64,000 nucleotides of DNA from JAPKZH01 sp963715635 (GCA_963715635.1 OY970261.1:558001-622000); one strand, 5' to 3'. Shown: positions 43,154-57,679, numbered from the stretch's first letter. Numbers and translations: made by a program. Notes: generated by a model from the sequence alone, not told the origin.

Positions 43154-43366
43154 ATGAGCCAAAAAGAGAGATGGTACAAGCGTTTTTGGGCGTTCCTCAA
43201 GGAAGCCAGGGCGGAGCTGAAAAAAGTGACCTGGCCGTCGCGGAGCGAAGTCTACAGCACCACCATCGTGGTCATCATCGCCACTGTCTTCTTTGGCTTC
43301 TACTTGTTCCTGATGGATATCGTTTTTTCTTGGGCCATTACGAAAATTAAAGATCTTTTTGGATGA
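43154..43366 (+). CDS. secE: Preprotein translocase subunit SecE
   Basis: 70-residue single-spanning subunit of the SecYEG channel. The conserved cytoplasmic amphipathic helix is FLKEARAELKKVTWPSRSE and the membrane helix is TTIVVIIATVFFGFYLFLMDIVFSW. Its stop overlaps the nusG start (ATGA). Confidence 0.95.
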   Translation: MSQKERWYKRFWAFLKEARAELKKVTWPSRSEVYSTTIVVIIATVFFGFYLFLMDIVFSWAITKIKDLFG

Positions 43367-43902
43367 GCACTATGGCAAAAAATTGGTATGTCGTTCACAC
43401 CTACTCGGGGTTTGAGAAGTTCGTGGCCGAATCCATCCGGCAGCGGGCTCTTGAAATGAATATCCAGGACCAGATTGGCCAAATCATCATACCCACCGAA
43501 GACGTCATCGAGATCAAGTCCGGCAAGAAGGTCGTTTCGACCAAGCGGTCCTATCCCGGATACATCCTGATCGAGATGGAAATGACGGATGAGAACTGGC
43601 TCATCATCCGGGAAACCCCGAAGGTCACGGGATTCGTCGGCTCGGGCAAGAAGCCGTCGCCGCTGAGCAAGGAGGAAGTCGGCCAGATCGTCGAGCATAT
43701 GGAGACGACCTCGGAAAAGCCCAAACCCAAACATTCGTTCGAAAAGGGCGAGGCCGTCCGCATCATCGACGGGCCGTTCTTCAACTTCAACGGCATCGTC
43801 GAAGATGTCAATCACGAGCGGAATACCCTCAAGGTGTTGGTGACGATCTTCGGCCGGTCAACCCCTGTGGAGCTCGAGTTCTTGCAGGTCGAGAAAATCT
43901 AG
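43363..43902 (+). CDS. nusG: Transcription antitermination factor NusG
   Basis: 179 residues. The N-terminal NGN domain has NWYVVHTYSGFEKFV, with RSYPGYILIEMEM and PKVTGFVGSG; the C-terminal KOW domain has FEKGEAVRIIDGPFFNFNGIVEDVN. The start at 43363 overlaps the secE stop; a second ATG at 43372 is equally usable. It binds RNA polymerase encoded downstream and couples it to the ribosome or Rho. Confidence 0.96.
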   Translation: MSTMAKNWYVVHTYSGFEKFVAESIRQRALEMNIQDQIGQIIIPTEDVIEIKSGKKVVSTKRSYPGYILIEMEMTDENWLIIRETPKVTGFVGSGKKPSPLSKEEVGQIVEHMETTSEKPKPKHSFEKGEAVRIIDGPFFNFNGIVEDVNHERNTLKVLVTIFGRSTPVELEFLQVEKI

Positions 43903-43911
43903 GAGGAAGCT

Positions 43912-44343
43912 ATGTCCAAAGAAGTTGTGGCCAGAATCAAGCTGCAAATTGTCGCCGGCCAGGCCAGCCCGGCGCCGCCCGTCGGCCCGGCCTTGGGCCA
44001 GCACAGTGTGAACATCATGGACTTTGTCCGCCAGTTCAACGAAAGAACAAACAAGATGGAGGAGGGGACGGTCGTCCCCATGGTCATCACAGTTTTCAAG
44101 GACAAGACCTTCAATTTCGTCTTGAAAACGCCTCCGGCCTCTTACCTGCTAAAAAAGGCGGCGGGCATTGCCAAGGGCTCCGGAGCGCCAAACAAGGAAA
44201 AGGTCGGCCAGGTCACCCAGAAGCAGATCGAGGAAATTGCCCGCTTCAAGCTTCCCGACTTGAATGCCAACGACCTAGATGCGGCCAAGAAAATCATCGA
44301 GGGCACGGCTAAAAATATGGGATTGGAGATCATCAGTGGCTAA
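43912..44343 (+). CDS. rplK: 50S ribosomal protein L11
   Basis: 143 residues. KLQIVAGQASPAPPVGPALGQHSVNIMDFVRQFN is the proline-rich N-terminal domain, and IEEIARFKLPDLNANDLDAAKKIIEGTAKNMGL the rRNA-binding C-terminal domain. The 3' end overlaps the GTG start of rplA. Confidence 0.97.
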   Translation: MSKEVVARIKLQIVAGQASPAPPVGPALGQHSVNIMDFVRQFNERTNKMEEGTVVPMVITVFKDKTFNFVLKTPPASYLLKKAAGIAKGSGAPNKEKVGQVTQKQIEEIARFKLPDLNANDLDAAKKIIEGTAKNMGLEIISG

Positions 44344-45028
44344 TCGAGGAAAAAAGTATTTAAAGGCGAGGGAACTCAAGGACAAGCCGGAGTATACCAT
44401 CGAAGAGGCGGTCAGCCGAGTTAAAAAAGGGAAATATACCAAGTTCGATGAGGCCGTCAACATCGCCCTGCGCCTGGGGGTCAACCCCAAGCAGTCGGAC
44501 CAGATGGTCCGCGGTACGCTCGTCCTGCCGCACGGCACCGGCAAGACCAAGAAGATCTGCGTGCTGGCCTCCGGCGAGAAGATCAAGGAAGCCGAAGAGG
44601 CGGGCGCGGATTTCGTCGGCGGAGACGATCTGATCGAAAAGATCGCCGGCGGCTGGATCGATTTCGATGCCGTCATCGCCACGCCCGATGTCATGCGGAG
44701 CGTGGGCAAGCTGGGTCGAATCCTCGGGACCAAGGGCCTCATGCCCAACCCGAAGTCCGGCACAGTGACCTTCGACATCAAAAAAGCCGTCCAGGAGACA
44801 AAGGCCGGCAAAGTGGAATTCCGCATCGATAAGACCAGCATCATCCACTCGACCGTCGGCAAAGTGTCCTTCCCCGAAGACAAGTTGGTGGAGAACGTCA
44901 AGACCTTTCTGGCCGCCGTGGAGCATGCCAGGCCCGCAGCCGCCAAGGGCAAGTTCATCCGGAGCATGTTCTTGAGTTCGACGATGGGACCGTCCTTCAA
45001 GATCTCTGAGGAAGTGTTGGAGAAATAG
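44336..45028 (+). CDS. rplA: 50S ribosomal protein L1
   Basis: 230 residues from GTG 44336 (GGAG 9 nt upstream), overlapping rplK by 8 nt. Upstream in-frame starts lie well inside rplK. Blocks are AVNIALRLGVNPKQSDQMVRGTLVLPHGTGK, GLMPNPKSGTVT and VEFRIDKTSIIHSTVGKVSF. L1 often represses its own operon. Confidence 0.97.
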   Translation: MANRGKKYLKARELKDKPEYTIEEAVSRVKKGKYTKFDEAVNIALRLGVNPKQSDQMVRGTLVLPHGTGKTKKICVLASGEKIKEAEEAGADFVGGDDLIEKIAGGWIDFDAVIATPDVMRSVGKLGRILGTKGLMPNPKSGTVTFDIKKAVQETKAGKVEFRIDKTSIIHSTVGKVSFPEDKLVENVKTFLAAVEHARPAAAKGKFIRSMFLSSTMGPSFKISEEVLEK

Positions 45029-45039
45029 GAGAGACGCAC

Positions 45040-45552
45040 GTGAAACGGGAAACCAAAGAAAGACGCATCCAAGAGATGTCCGAGATTTTCAAGGCCAACC
45101 ATACCTTCTATGTCTTCGATTACAAGAACATGACAGTGGCCCAGGCGGTCAACCTGCGCAAGACGCTGCGCAAAAACGGCTCCTCGCTGAAAGTGGTCAA
45201 GAACCGCCTCGCTCTGCGGGCGCTCCGGGCCGAATTCCCGGCTGAGCTGAAGTCCTCTTTTCGCAACCCGACGGCCGTCGCCTATACAGCGTCCGACCCG
45301 ATCGCGCTTGCCAAAATCCTCAAGGAGTTCGCCGCCCAGAACAAGGTGCTGGTCGTGAAGGGCGGGCTGGTCGAAGGTCATTATTTTCCGGCTGGGCGGT
45401 TCGAGGAAATCATGAAACTGGGTTCCCGCCAGCAGTTGCTGGGCAAGATCGGGTATCTCATGGCCTATCCGCTGGCGCAACTGCTGCGGACGTGGAAGGC
45501 TCCCCTGGCGAACCTGGGCAGCCTAGTCAGTCAACTCAAAGAGAAAAAATAA
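45040..45552 (+). CDS. rplJ: 50S ribosomal protein L10
   Basis: 170 residues from a GTG start. N-terminal rRNA-binding domain contains HTFYVFDYKNMTVAQAVNLRKTLRKNGSSLKVVKNRLA; the C-terminal helix binds L7/L12 dimers. Only 11 nt separate it from rplA, so there is no space for an L10-leader regulatory structure. Confidence 0.96.
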   Translation: MKRETKERRIQEMSEIFKANHTFYVFDYKNMTVAQAVNLRKTLRKNGSSLKVVKNRLALRALRAEFPAELKSSFRNPTAVAYTASDPIALAKILKEFAAQNKVLVVKGGLVEGHYFPAGRFEEIMKLGSRQQLLGKIGYLMAYPLAQLLRTWKAPLANLGSLVSQLKEKK

Positions 45553-45596
45553 AAAAATTAATGGTTACGACCGAGACAGGAAAGGAGACAAACAAC

Positions 45597-45977
45597 GTGT
45601 CTAAACTAACAAAAGAAGAATTCTTCAAACACCTAGACCAATTGACGGTGTTAGAGCTGGCGGACTACATCAAGGAGTTCGAGACGCGCTACGGAATCAG
45701 CGCCGCCGCGGCCGCTCCCGTGGCCGCCGCCGCCCCCCAGGCCGAGGCCAAGGCGGAAGAGGCAAAGTCCGAATTCACCCTGGTCTTGAAGAGCGCAGGA
45801 GACAAGAAGATCAACGTCATCAAGATCGTCAGAGAAATCACCAGCCTCGGCTTGAAAGAAGCCAAGGATCTGGTCGACGGCGCGCCCAAACCGGTCAAAG
45901 AAGGGCTGGCCAAGGACGAGGCTGAAACTTTGAAGAAGAAATTCGAGGAAGTCGGGGCGCAGGTCGAACTGCAGTAA
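45597..45977 (+). CDS. rplL: 50S ribosomal protein L7/L12
   Basis: 126 residues from GTG 45597, preceded by AAAGGAG at good spacing; an in-frame ATG at 45561 lacks an RBS. N-terminal dimerisation part LTVLELADYIKEFETRYG, an Ala-rich hinge (AAAAAPVAAAAP), and the C-terminal domain KINVIKIVREITSLGLKEAKDLVDGAPKPVKEG that recruits translation factors. Confidence 0.97.
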   Translation: MSKLTKEEFFKHLDQLTVLELADYIKEFETRYGISAAAAAPVAAAAPQAEAKAEEAKSEFTLVLKSAGDKKINVIKIVREITSLGLKEAKDLVDGAPKPVKEGLAKDEAETLKKKFEEVGAQVELQ

Positions 45978-46037
45978 GAAACGGGAAGGACCATCCCTGA
46001 AGACCGCTAACAAAATCTCTTGCGATATAAAAGAATT

Positions 46038-46077
46038 GGGACCGCAGACCGAATTCGAGAATTCGGTGTGGGGTCCC
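46038..46077 (+). promoter_or_regulatory. Strong hairpin between rplL and rpoB
   Basis: GGGACC...GGTCCC outer stem and ACCGAATTC-GA-GAATTCGGT inner stem, ending 13 nt before rpoB. There is no T-run, so it is more likely an RNase III-type processing site or attenuator than an intrinsic terminator. E. coli has an attenuator/processing site in the same place. Confidence 0.6.
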
Positions 46078-46090
46078 TTAGAGAGCGTCC

Positions 46091-49000
46091 ATGATTAAAG
46101 AACCTGAAAATTTTTACCGTGACAGACTTGATTTTTCCAAAATCACGACTGTCTTTCCCATGCCTGACCTCCTGGCCATCCAGAGGCAGTCCTATGCGGA
46201 GTTTCTGCAGATGGATCTTCTGCCCGAGGAGCGAAAGGACACGGGGCTGCAGGCCGCATTCAAGGATGTCTTTCCCATCTCCGATTTCAAGGAGACCACC
46301 CAGCTCGACTTTATCAACTACTCGATCGGAAACTGGGAATGCAAATGCGGGCGGCTGAAAGGCGTGGAGAACTCCCGGGCGCGCTGCAATGGCTGCGGCA
46401 CCCTCCTCCCGGCCGAGGCAGAGCTCACGGAAAAAGAGATCTGCCCGTATTGCGGCGCGGTCAAAAAGATCGAAATCCCACTGTGCGACCACTGCGGAGA
46501 CACGGTCGGACTGAAGATGAAGTACAGCCCCAATGAATGTCTGCAGAAGGGCTACACCTATGCGGTCCCCCTCAGGCTCAAGGTGCGCCTGATTTCCTGG
46601 GAAAAGGACGCCACGACCAAGGCCAAACGGCTGAAGCATATCAAAGAGCAAGAGGTCTATTTCGGCGACATCCCCTTGATGACAGACAAGGGGACCTTCA
46701 TTTTTAACGGCATCGAGCGGGTCGTCGTCAGTCAGCTCCAGCGCTCGCCCGGCGTCTTTTTCCGTCAGGGCGAGAGCAAAGGGTTCTTCATCGCCAAGAT
46801 CATTCCTTATCGGGGCGCCTGGGTAGAATTTGAGTACGATGCGAAAAACAACCTGTATGTCCGACTGGACCGGAAAAAGAAATTCCTGGCCTCGGTTTTT
46901 CTACGAGCCCTGGGATTCAGCTCGGATGAGGACGTCCTCCGGATTTTCCACAAAGTCTATAAGGTCACGCCCGAAAACGGGAAGCTCTATTGGGATATGT
47001 CGGACGGGCTGATCGGCAAGACCCTGAGCGAAGACGTCCTTGATGCCAAGGGAAAAAATGTCGTCGTCCATGCCAGAAAAAAAATCAGCGAGGACATCCT
47101 CCAGGAGCTAAAAAAGCTGGGTCTGGCCCGGGTGGCCATCGACCGGAAAGACTTGCAGAATGCCTATGCCCTGTCGGGGATTAAAGGCAAGGTCAAGGGC
47201 AATGAGGAAATCGGCGATACGGCGCTCGACCTGCTGATCGGCAAGGGAGAGGCTTTCGAAGCCTTCTTCCCGGCCGAGGACGAGTCGGGAATGATCATCG
47301 TCAACACGGTGAAAAAGGACCTGCGCAAGGACACCAACCAAGCCCTGGCTGAGATCTACCGGAAATTGAGGCCCGGCGAGCCCCACACCATGGAGAGCGC
47401 TCACAACCTGTTCCACAACCTCTTCTTCAACTCCCAGAAATACAATTTCTCCAGGATCGGCCGCTTGAAGATGAACATCAAGCTGGGTCTGAGCACGTCC
47501 CTCGATGACAAGACGTTGCTGCCCCTGGATTATGTGGAAGTCATCAAGTACCTGTTCCGCCTGCGCCGCGGCGAAGGCGCGACGGATGATATCGACCATC
47601 TGGGGAACCGACGTGTCCGTTCGGTCGGCGAACTCGTCGAGAACGCCTTCCGCATCGGGCTGACCCGCATGGAGCGGACGATCAAAGAAAAAATGACCAT
47701 CACGGCGGACCTGGCCTCGGCCATGCCCCAGGATCTGATCAATTCCAAGCCGGTCATCGCCGCCCTGAAAGAATTTTTCGGCAGCTCGCAGCTATCGCAG
47801 TTCATGGACCAGATCAACAGCCTGGCCGAGGTGACCCACAAAAGGCGCTTGAGCGCCCTTGGACCCGGCGGGCTGAGCCGCGAGCGGGCCGGGTTTGAAG
47901 TCCGCGACATTCAGACCTCCCATTACGGGCGGATCTGCCCGGTGGAAACGCCTGAAGGCCCGAACATCGGGTTGATCTCGTCGTTGAGCTGCTATGCCCG
48001 TGTCAACAGCTTCGGCTTTATCGAAACGCCCTACCGGAAAGTGAAAGACGGTCGCATTATCGATTATGTCAAAATCCTTCATCCCGGCGACAGCGACCAC
48101 AAGGTCGGAGACATCCTGGAGAAAGACGAAATCCTAAAGGAGATCGCCTCTCTCAAGCGGAAAAACGCCCGCCATATGCCCGTTGTCGAGCCGTACTGCT
48201 TTTACCAGACGGCCTGGGAAGAAGAGAAATACAACATCGCCCAAGCCAACGCCAAAGTCGATGAGAAAGGCTATTTCGTCGATAGCTTGATTAGCGCCCG
48301 TCAATCCGGGAACTTCAAGCTGCTGCCCAAGAACCAGATTGATTATATCGATGTCTCTCCCAAGCAGCTGGTCTCCCTCTCGGCGGCCCTGATTCCTTTT
48401 CTGGAGCATGACGATGCGAACCGTGCCCTGATGGGCTCCAACATGCAGAGGCAAGCCGTGCCTCTTCTCCGGCCCATCGCTCCGCGCATCGGGACGGGGA
48501 TCGAGCACCTCGTCGCCAAGGGATCGGGAGATGTCGTTGTCTGCCGCCGCTCCGGCGTCGTCGAATTCGTCGATGCCGAACGCATCCTGATCCGCGTCGA
48601 TGAGCGCGAAAATTCCAAGGAGTATGAGGTCGGAACCGACCTCTACCTCCTGACAAAATTCCTGAGAACGAACCAGAACACCTGCCTCAGCCAAAGACCG
48701 ATCGTGCGCAAGGGGGACAGGGTGGTCAAGGGCCAGATCCTGGCCGACAGCTCCTGCACGGACTTGGGCGAGCTGGCCTTGGGCCGGAACGTGACGTGCG
48801 CCTTCATGCCCTGGCGCGGCTACAATTTTGAGGATGCCATTATCGTCAGCGAAAAGCTGATCAAGGACGATATTTTTACGTCCCTGCACATCGTCGAGGA
48901 GACGATCGAGGCCCGGGACACCAAATTGGGCCCGGAGGAGATCACCAGGGACATTCCCAACGTCCCCGAGAACCTGCTGAGGAACCTCGACGAGAACGGC

Positions 49001-50373
49001 ATCGTCAGGATCGGCGCCCAGGTCAAATCGGGCGACATCCTGGTGGGCAAGGTCGCGCCCAAGGGCGAGACGCAGCTCTCCCCCGAGGAGAAACTCTTGA
49101 AGGCGATCTTCGGCGAAAAAGCCCTGGACGTCAAGGATGCCTCGCTCTATTGTTCGCCGGGTGTCGAAGGCACCGTGATCGACGTCCGGATTTTCTCCCG
49201 CCGCGGAACGGAAAAGGGCAACCGCGCCAAGCTCATCGAGAAAGATGAGATCGCCAAGCTGAAGAGGAACCTGGACGATGAGATCATCATCCTGGAAGGC
49301 GAAAAATGGCGAAAGGTCAAGGTCATGGTCAAGGGAGAAATCGTGGCCAAAGACCAGAAAGTTTCCGGCCTGGCCCTGGCCAAAGGCGGCAAGCTGACAG
49401 AACGGATCCTCGACGAGATCGATCCCGACGATCTGGATAAAATCAAGCTGGAAGACAATGCCGAGCGGGAAGAAAAAATTAAGGACATCGAAAAGAAAGT
49501 AAAGCGCCAGATCGAGGCGCTGCGCTCGATCTTCAAGGAGAAAGTGGAAAGCCTGAAGAAAGGCGACGAGCTGGCCCCCGGCGTCATCCAGGCCATCAAG
49601 GTGTTCATCGCCATGAAGCGCAAGCTATCCGTCGGAGACAAAGTGTCCGGCCGCCATGGCAACAAGGGAATCATTGCCAAGATCGTCCCGGAAGAGGACA
49701 TGCCGCGTCTTCCGGACGGCACGCCCGTCGAGCTCGTGCTCAACCCTCTGGGCGTCCCTTCCCGGATGAACGTCGGGCAGATCCTGGAGACGCATGCCGG
49801 CTGGGCCGCCGAAAAGCTCGGCCTGTGGATTTCGACGCCGGTCTTCGACGGCTGCTTGGAACGGGAAATCAAAGATCTGCTGGCCAAGGCGGACTTGCCC
49901 ACGTCCGGCAAGACGCCCCTTTATGATGGCATCACTGGCGAATTGCTGGACCAGGAAGTCACTGTGGGCAATATCTACATGATGAAGCTCTACCACTTGG
50001 TCGATGACAAGATCCATGCCCGTTCGACGGGGCCCTATTCGCTCATCACCCAGCAGCCCTTGGGCGGAAAGGCCCAGTTTGGGGGACAGCGCTTCGGAGA
50101 AATGGAAGTTTGGGCGCTGGAAGCCTACGGCGCGGCCTACACCCTCCAGGAGCTTCTCACCGTGAAGTCCGATGATGTCGAAGGCCGGGCCAAGATCTAC
50201 GAAGCCATCGTCAAAGGCGATCTGGAGTTCTCGCCGGGACTCCCGGAATCCGTCAATGTTCTCATCCGAGAGCTGCAGAGCCTGTGCCTGAACGTGGAGC
50301 TGGAAAAGGCCGAAAAGGAAGAGGTCCTGCCGTGGGGGATTGACGTTCCCCAAATCCTCAAAGGAGACCAATA

Positions 50374-50374
<1 letters not shown>
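46091..50374 (+). CDS. rpoB: DNA-directed RNA polymerase beta subunit with N-terminal double zinc-ribbon-like insertion
   Basis: 1427 residues. Most of the protein is ordinary, including GSSQLSQFMDQ...THKRRLSALGPGGLSRERAGFEVRD, VETPEGPNIGLI, GYNFEDAI, GDKVSGRHGNKGI and GGKAQFGGQRFGEMEVWALEAYG. Where E. coli has a short link before QECQIRGVTYSAPL, this protein inserts about 60 residues (82-142) with eight cysteines: C84/C86, C99/C102, C118/C121, C132/C135. This looks like two small zinc ribbons on the beta lobe/protrusion surface. In the rifampicin cluster FMDQINSLAE, positions matching E. coli N518 and P520 are I and S. The rpoC start overlaps its stop. Confidence 0.97.
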
Positions 50375-54522
<4,148 letters not shown>

Positions 54523-54549
54523 TTTTTTGCGCTAACTGCCCTAAATTTC

Positions 54550-54578
54550 TTGACATAGAGGTATGATTTTGCTATTAT
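54550..54578 (+). promoter_or_regulatory. Sigma-70-type promoter of the str operon
   Basis: TTGACA (54550-54555), exact 17-nt spacer, TATTAT (54573-54578), in the 131-nt gap between rpoC and rpsL. Leader about 70 nt. Confidence 0.75.
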
Positions 54579-54653
54579 CCGAACATTCGCGCCGAGATAG
54601 CGTTCTCTTCGGAGTGAGTTCATCAAGAAATTTGTTTTAAAGGAGTAGGTTTA

Positions 54654-55043
54654 TTGCCAACCGTCAACCAGCTAATCCGAAAAGGCAGGACGTTTAAAAG
54701 GTACAAGAGCAAGTCGCCTGCTCTGGACGCCTGCCCTCAGAAGAGAGGCGTCTGCACGCGCGTCTTCACCACGACGCCTAAAAAACCTAACTCGGCTCTG
54801 CGAAAAGTGGCCAGAGTCCGTCTGACCAATAACATCGAAGTCACCGGGTACATCCCGGGAGTCGGACATAACTTGCAGGAACACTCCATCGTGCTCGTCC
54901 GTGGAGGCCGGGTCAAGGACCTTCCGGGCGTGCGCTACCATATCATTCGCGGCACCCTCGACAGCGAGGGCGTCGCCAATCGTTACCAGAGCCGCTCGAA
55001 ATACGGCGCCAAGAAGCCCAAGGAGAAGAGAGTCGCCTCATAA
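54654..55043 (+). CDS. rpsL: 30S ribosomal protein S12
   Basis: 129 residues from a TTG start (AAAGGAG 8 nt upstream; PTVNQLIRKGR is the usual N-terminus). The streptomycin-related positions are wild-type-like: TTTPKKPNSALRKVARVRL and GGRVKDLPGVRYHI. The C-terminal GAKKPKEKRVAS is normal. Confidence 0.97.
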   Translation: MPTVNQLIRKGRTFKRYKSKSPALDACPQKRGVCTRVFTTTPKKPNSALRKVARVRLTNNIEVTGYIPGVGHNLQEHSIVLVRGGRVKDLPGVRYHIIRGTLDSEGVANRYQSRSKYGAKKPKEKRVAS

Positions 55044-55054
55044 GGGAGTTATCG

Positions 55055-55525
55055 ATGCCAAGACGTGGAATCATCAAAAAAAAGAAAGTGCCGGGCGACC
55101 AGAAGTACAACAGCACGCTCATCACGCGGTTCATCAATACCTATATGAAACGAGGCAAACGAGGCCTGGCCGAGCGGGTTGTCTATGAGACGATGGAAGT
55201 CGTGAAGAAGAAGGCCAAGGAAGACCCCCTGAAAGTCTTTGAGAAAGCCATTGAGAATGTCCGGCCTCAGGTCGAAACCAAGTCGCGCCGCGTCGGAGGT
55301 GCCACCTACCAGGTTCCCATCGAGGTCGAGACCAACCGCTCGGTTTCCGTGGGCGTGCGCTGGCTGATCCATTTTGCCCAGGCGCGCGGAGGCAAGAGCA
55401 TGGTCGAGCGGTTGTCCGCAGAGATTCTGGACGCCGTCGGCAACAAGGGCGGCGCCGTCAAAAAACGAGAAGATACCCATAAAATGGCAGAAGCCAATCG
55501 GGCTTTTGCTCATTATCGATGGTAG
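55055..55525 (+). CDS. rpsG: 30S ribosomal protein S7
   Basis: 156 residues. PRRGIIKKKKVPGDQKYNSTLITRFIN is the N-terminal extension; VGGATYQVPIEVETNRSVSVGVRWL is the beta-hairpin; the C-terminal tail ends KMAEANRAFAHYRW, the full-length form. RBS GGGAG precedes the ATG. Confidence 0.97.
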   Translation: MPRRGIIKKKKVPGDQKYNSTLITRFINTYMKRGKRGLAERVVYETMEVVKKKAKEDPLKVFEKAIENVRPQVETKSRRVGGATYQVPIEVETNRSVSVGVRWLIHFAQARGGKSMVERLSAEILDAVGNKGGAVKKREDTHKMAEANRAFAHYRW

Positions 55526-55576
55526 TCTCCCTAAGGATTGGAGAAGGACCAATAAGAATTCACATGGAGCTCAGGT

Positions 55577-57679
55577 TTGACGCGACCATACCCCATCGAA
55601 AAAGTGAGGAATATCGGCATCATGGCCCATATCGATGCGGGGAAGACTACAACCACGGAGCGTATCCTCTATTACACGGGTATCACCTACAAAATGGGCG
55701 AAGTGGACGAGGGTACGGCCGTGATGGATTGGATGGCTCAAGAGCAGGAACGTGGTATTACGATCACTTCAGCCGCCACCACCTGTTACTGGAATGACCA
55801 TCGAATCAATATCATCGACACACCCGGACATGTCGATTTTACGGCCGAAGTTGAACGGTCGCTGAGAATCCTGGACGGGGCGGTGGTACTCCTATGCGGA
55901 GTCGGTGGAGTCGAGCCTCAATCCGAGACAGTCTGGCGGCAGGCGGATAAGTACCGGGTCCCCAGAATCGTGTTCATCAACAAGATGGACCGCGTGGGAG
56001 TGGATCCGGAGCGGGCCCTCGCCCAGATCAAGACGAGGCTCGCAGCCCAGCCTTTAGCCATCCAGATTCCCTTGGGTCGAGAGGAAAATTTTCGAGGTGT
56101 GATCGACTTGGTGGACATGAAAGAATATGACTGGGGCACGGAACTGGTCGGGTCCGACTTCGAAACGAAGCCGGTATCCGAAGATCACCAGGCCGAAGTC
56201 CGCAAAGCGCGGCTGGACATGCTCGAGCTCCTGAGCGACACGGACGAACATATCATGGAATTGTATCTTGAGGGAAAAGACGCACCGCCGGCCGATGTCA
56301 AGCGGGCGATCCGGAAAGCGACGATTTCCGGCAAGTTCGTCCCCGTGCTCTACGGAGCCTCGTTCCGGAACAAGGGAGTCCATCCCCTGCTCGATGCCAT
56401 CGTCGAATACCTGCCGTCGCCGGTCGATATCCCGCCGGTTACGGGGTACCATCCCCGCACGCACCAGGTCGAGATGCGCAAAGCATCGGACGACGAGCCG
56501 TTTTCGGCGCTTGTCTTCAAGCTGCAGAGCGATCCCTACGTGGGAACACTGGCGTTTTTCCGGGTCTACTCCGGCAAAGCGCATATCGGCTCGGTTTTTT
56601 ATAATTCCGTGAAAGACGAAGAAGAACGTGTCTCGCGGCTTCTCGAGATGCACGCCAACAAGAGGAAAGAAGTCAAAGAAATCTTCGCCGGCGACATCAT
56701 GGCCATGGGTTCGATGAAGAATCTGTCCACCGGAGACACGCTGTGCGCCAAGAACCGGCCGATCGTCCTGGAATCGATTAAATTCCCGGAGCCCGTGCTG
56801 TCCGTCATCATCGAGCCCAAATCCAAGGTCGAGCATGTCAAGCTGGCCGGCGCCTTGGGAAAACTGTCCAAAGAGGACCCCACCATCAAGGTGATGCGGG
56901 ACCCCTTGACTGGCCAGACTCTCGTCTATGGAATGGGCGAACTGCACCTGGAAATTCTCATGGACCGGATGTCCAGGGAGTTCGGCGTCCAGGCCAATCT
57001 CGGAAAACCTCAGGTGGCTTATAAAGAAACCATTCTCAAGGCCGCCCAGGGCGAGGCCAAATATATCCGCCAGACGGGCGGTCGCGGCCAGTATGGACAT
57101 TGCAAAATCACCATCGAGCCCATGCCGAGAGGGGCTGGCTTCGAATTCGTCGAGAAGATCAAACAGGGCCTGATTCCGAGAGAATTCATCTCGTCCGTCC
57201 AAGACGGCGTGAGAGAATCGCTGGAGGCCGGGGTGCTGGCCGGGTTTCCCATGACCGATGTCAAAGCGATCCTGACGGACGGATCCTATCATGAGGTCGA
57301 TTCGACGCCGGTCGCTTTCAAGATCGCCGGCTCCATGGCCTTGAAAGATGCGGCCAAGAAGGCGGTCCCGGTTCTCCTCGAGCCGATCATGAAACTCGAG
57401 GTCATTTCGCCGGACGACTATCTCGGTGACATCGTCGGCGACCTGAACGCCCGGCGCGGCAAGATCGAAGGCATGGAAATGCGGGGCGGCTCGCGCGTGA
57501 TCAAAGCCCTGGTGCCCCTCGCCGAAACGTTCGGATACGCCACGATCCTGCGGACCTTGACCCAGGGACGGGGCGTGTTTTCCATGGAATTTTTTGAATA
57601 TGAGACGACTCCCCTCCAGGTTATGGAGAATATCGTGGCCAGGATCGAGGGTCGGGTGTCTTACAACAGCAGGCTTTAA
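55577..57679 (+). CDS. fusA: Elongation factor G
   Basis: 700 residues from a TTG start with GGAG 7 nt upstream. GTPase driving translocation. G1 is AHIDAGKTTTTERIL; switch I carries QEQERGITITSAATT; G3 is DTPGHVDF; G4 is NKMDR. Domains II-V follow, with the catalytic-tip region TGGRGQYGHCKITIEP. It is the single fusA of the canonical str operon and precedes tuf copy 2 by 52 nt. Confidence 0.97.
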   Translation: MTRPYPIEKVRNIGIMAHIDAGKTTTTERILYYTGITYKMGEVDEGTAVMDWMAQEQERGITITSAATTCYWNDHRINIIDTPGHVDFTAEVERSLRILDGAVVLLCGVGGVEPQSETVWRQADKYRVPRIVFINKMDRVGVDPERALAQIKTRLAAQPLAIQIPLGREENFRGVIDLVDMKEYDWGTELVGSDFETKPVSEDHQAEVRKARLDMLELLSDTDEHIMELYLEGKDAPPADVKRAIRKATISGKFVPVLYGASFRNKGVHPLLDAIVEYLPSPVDIPPVTGYHPRTHQVEMRKASDDEPFSALVFKLQSDPYVGTLAFFRVYSGKAHIGSVFYNSVKDEEERVSRLLEMHANKRKEVKEIFAGDIMAMGSMKNLSTGDTLCAKNRPIVLESIKFPEPVLSVIIEPKSKVEHVKLAGALGKLSKEDPTIKVMRDPLTGQTLVYGMGELHLEILMDRMSREFGVQANLGKPQVAYKETILKAAQGEAKYIRQTGGRGQYGHCKITIEPMPRGAGFEFVEKIKQGLIPREFISSVQDGVRESLEAGVLAGFPMTDVKAILTDGSYHEVDSTPVAFKIAGSMALKDAAKKAVPVLLEPIMKLEVISPDDYLGDIVGDLNARRGKIEGMEMRGGSRVIKALVPLAETFGYATILRTLTQGRGVFSMEFFEYETTPLQVMENIVARIEGRVSYNSRL

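Noticed and set aside
45029..45039. L10-leader regulatory RNA before rplJ
   Set aside because: Only 11 nt separate rplA from rplJ.
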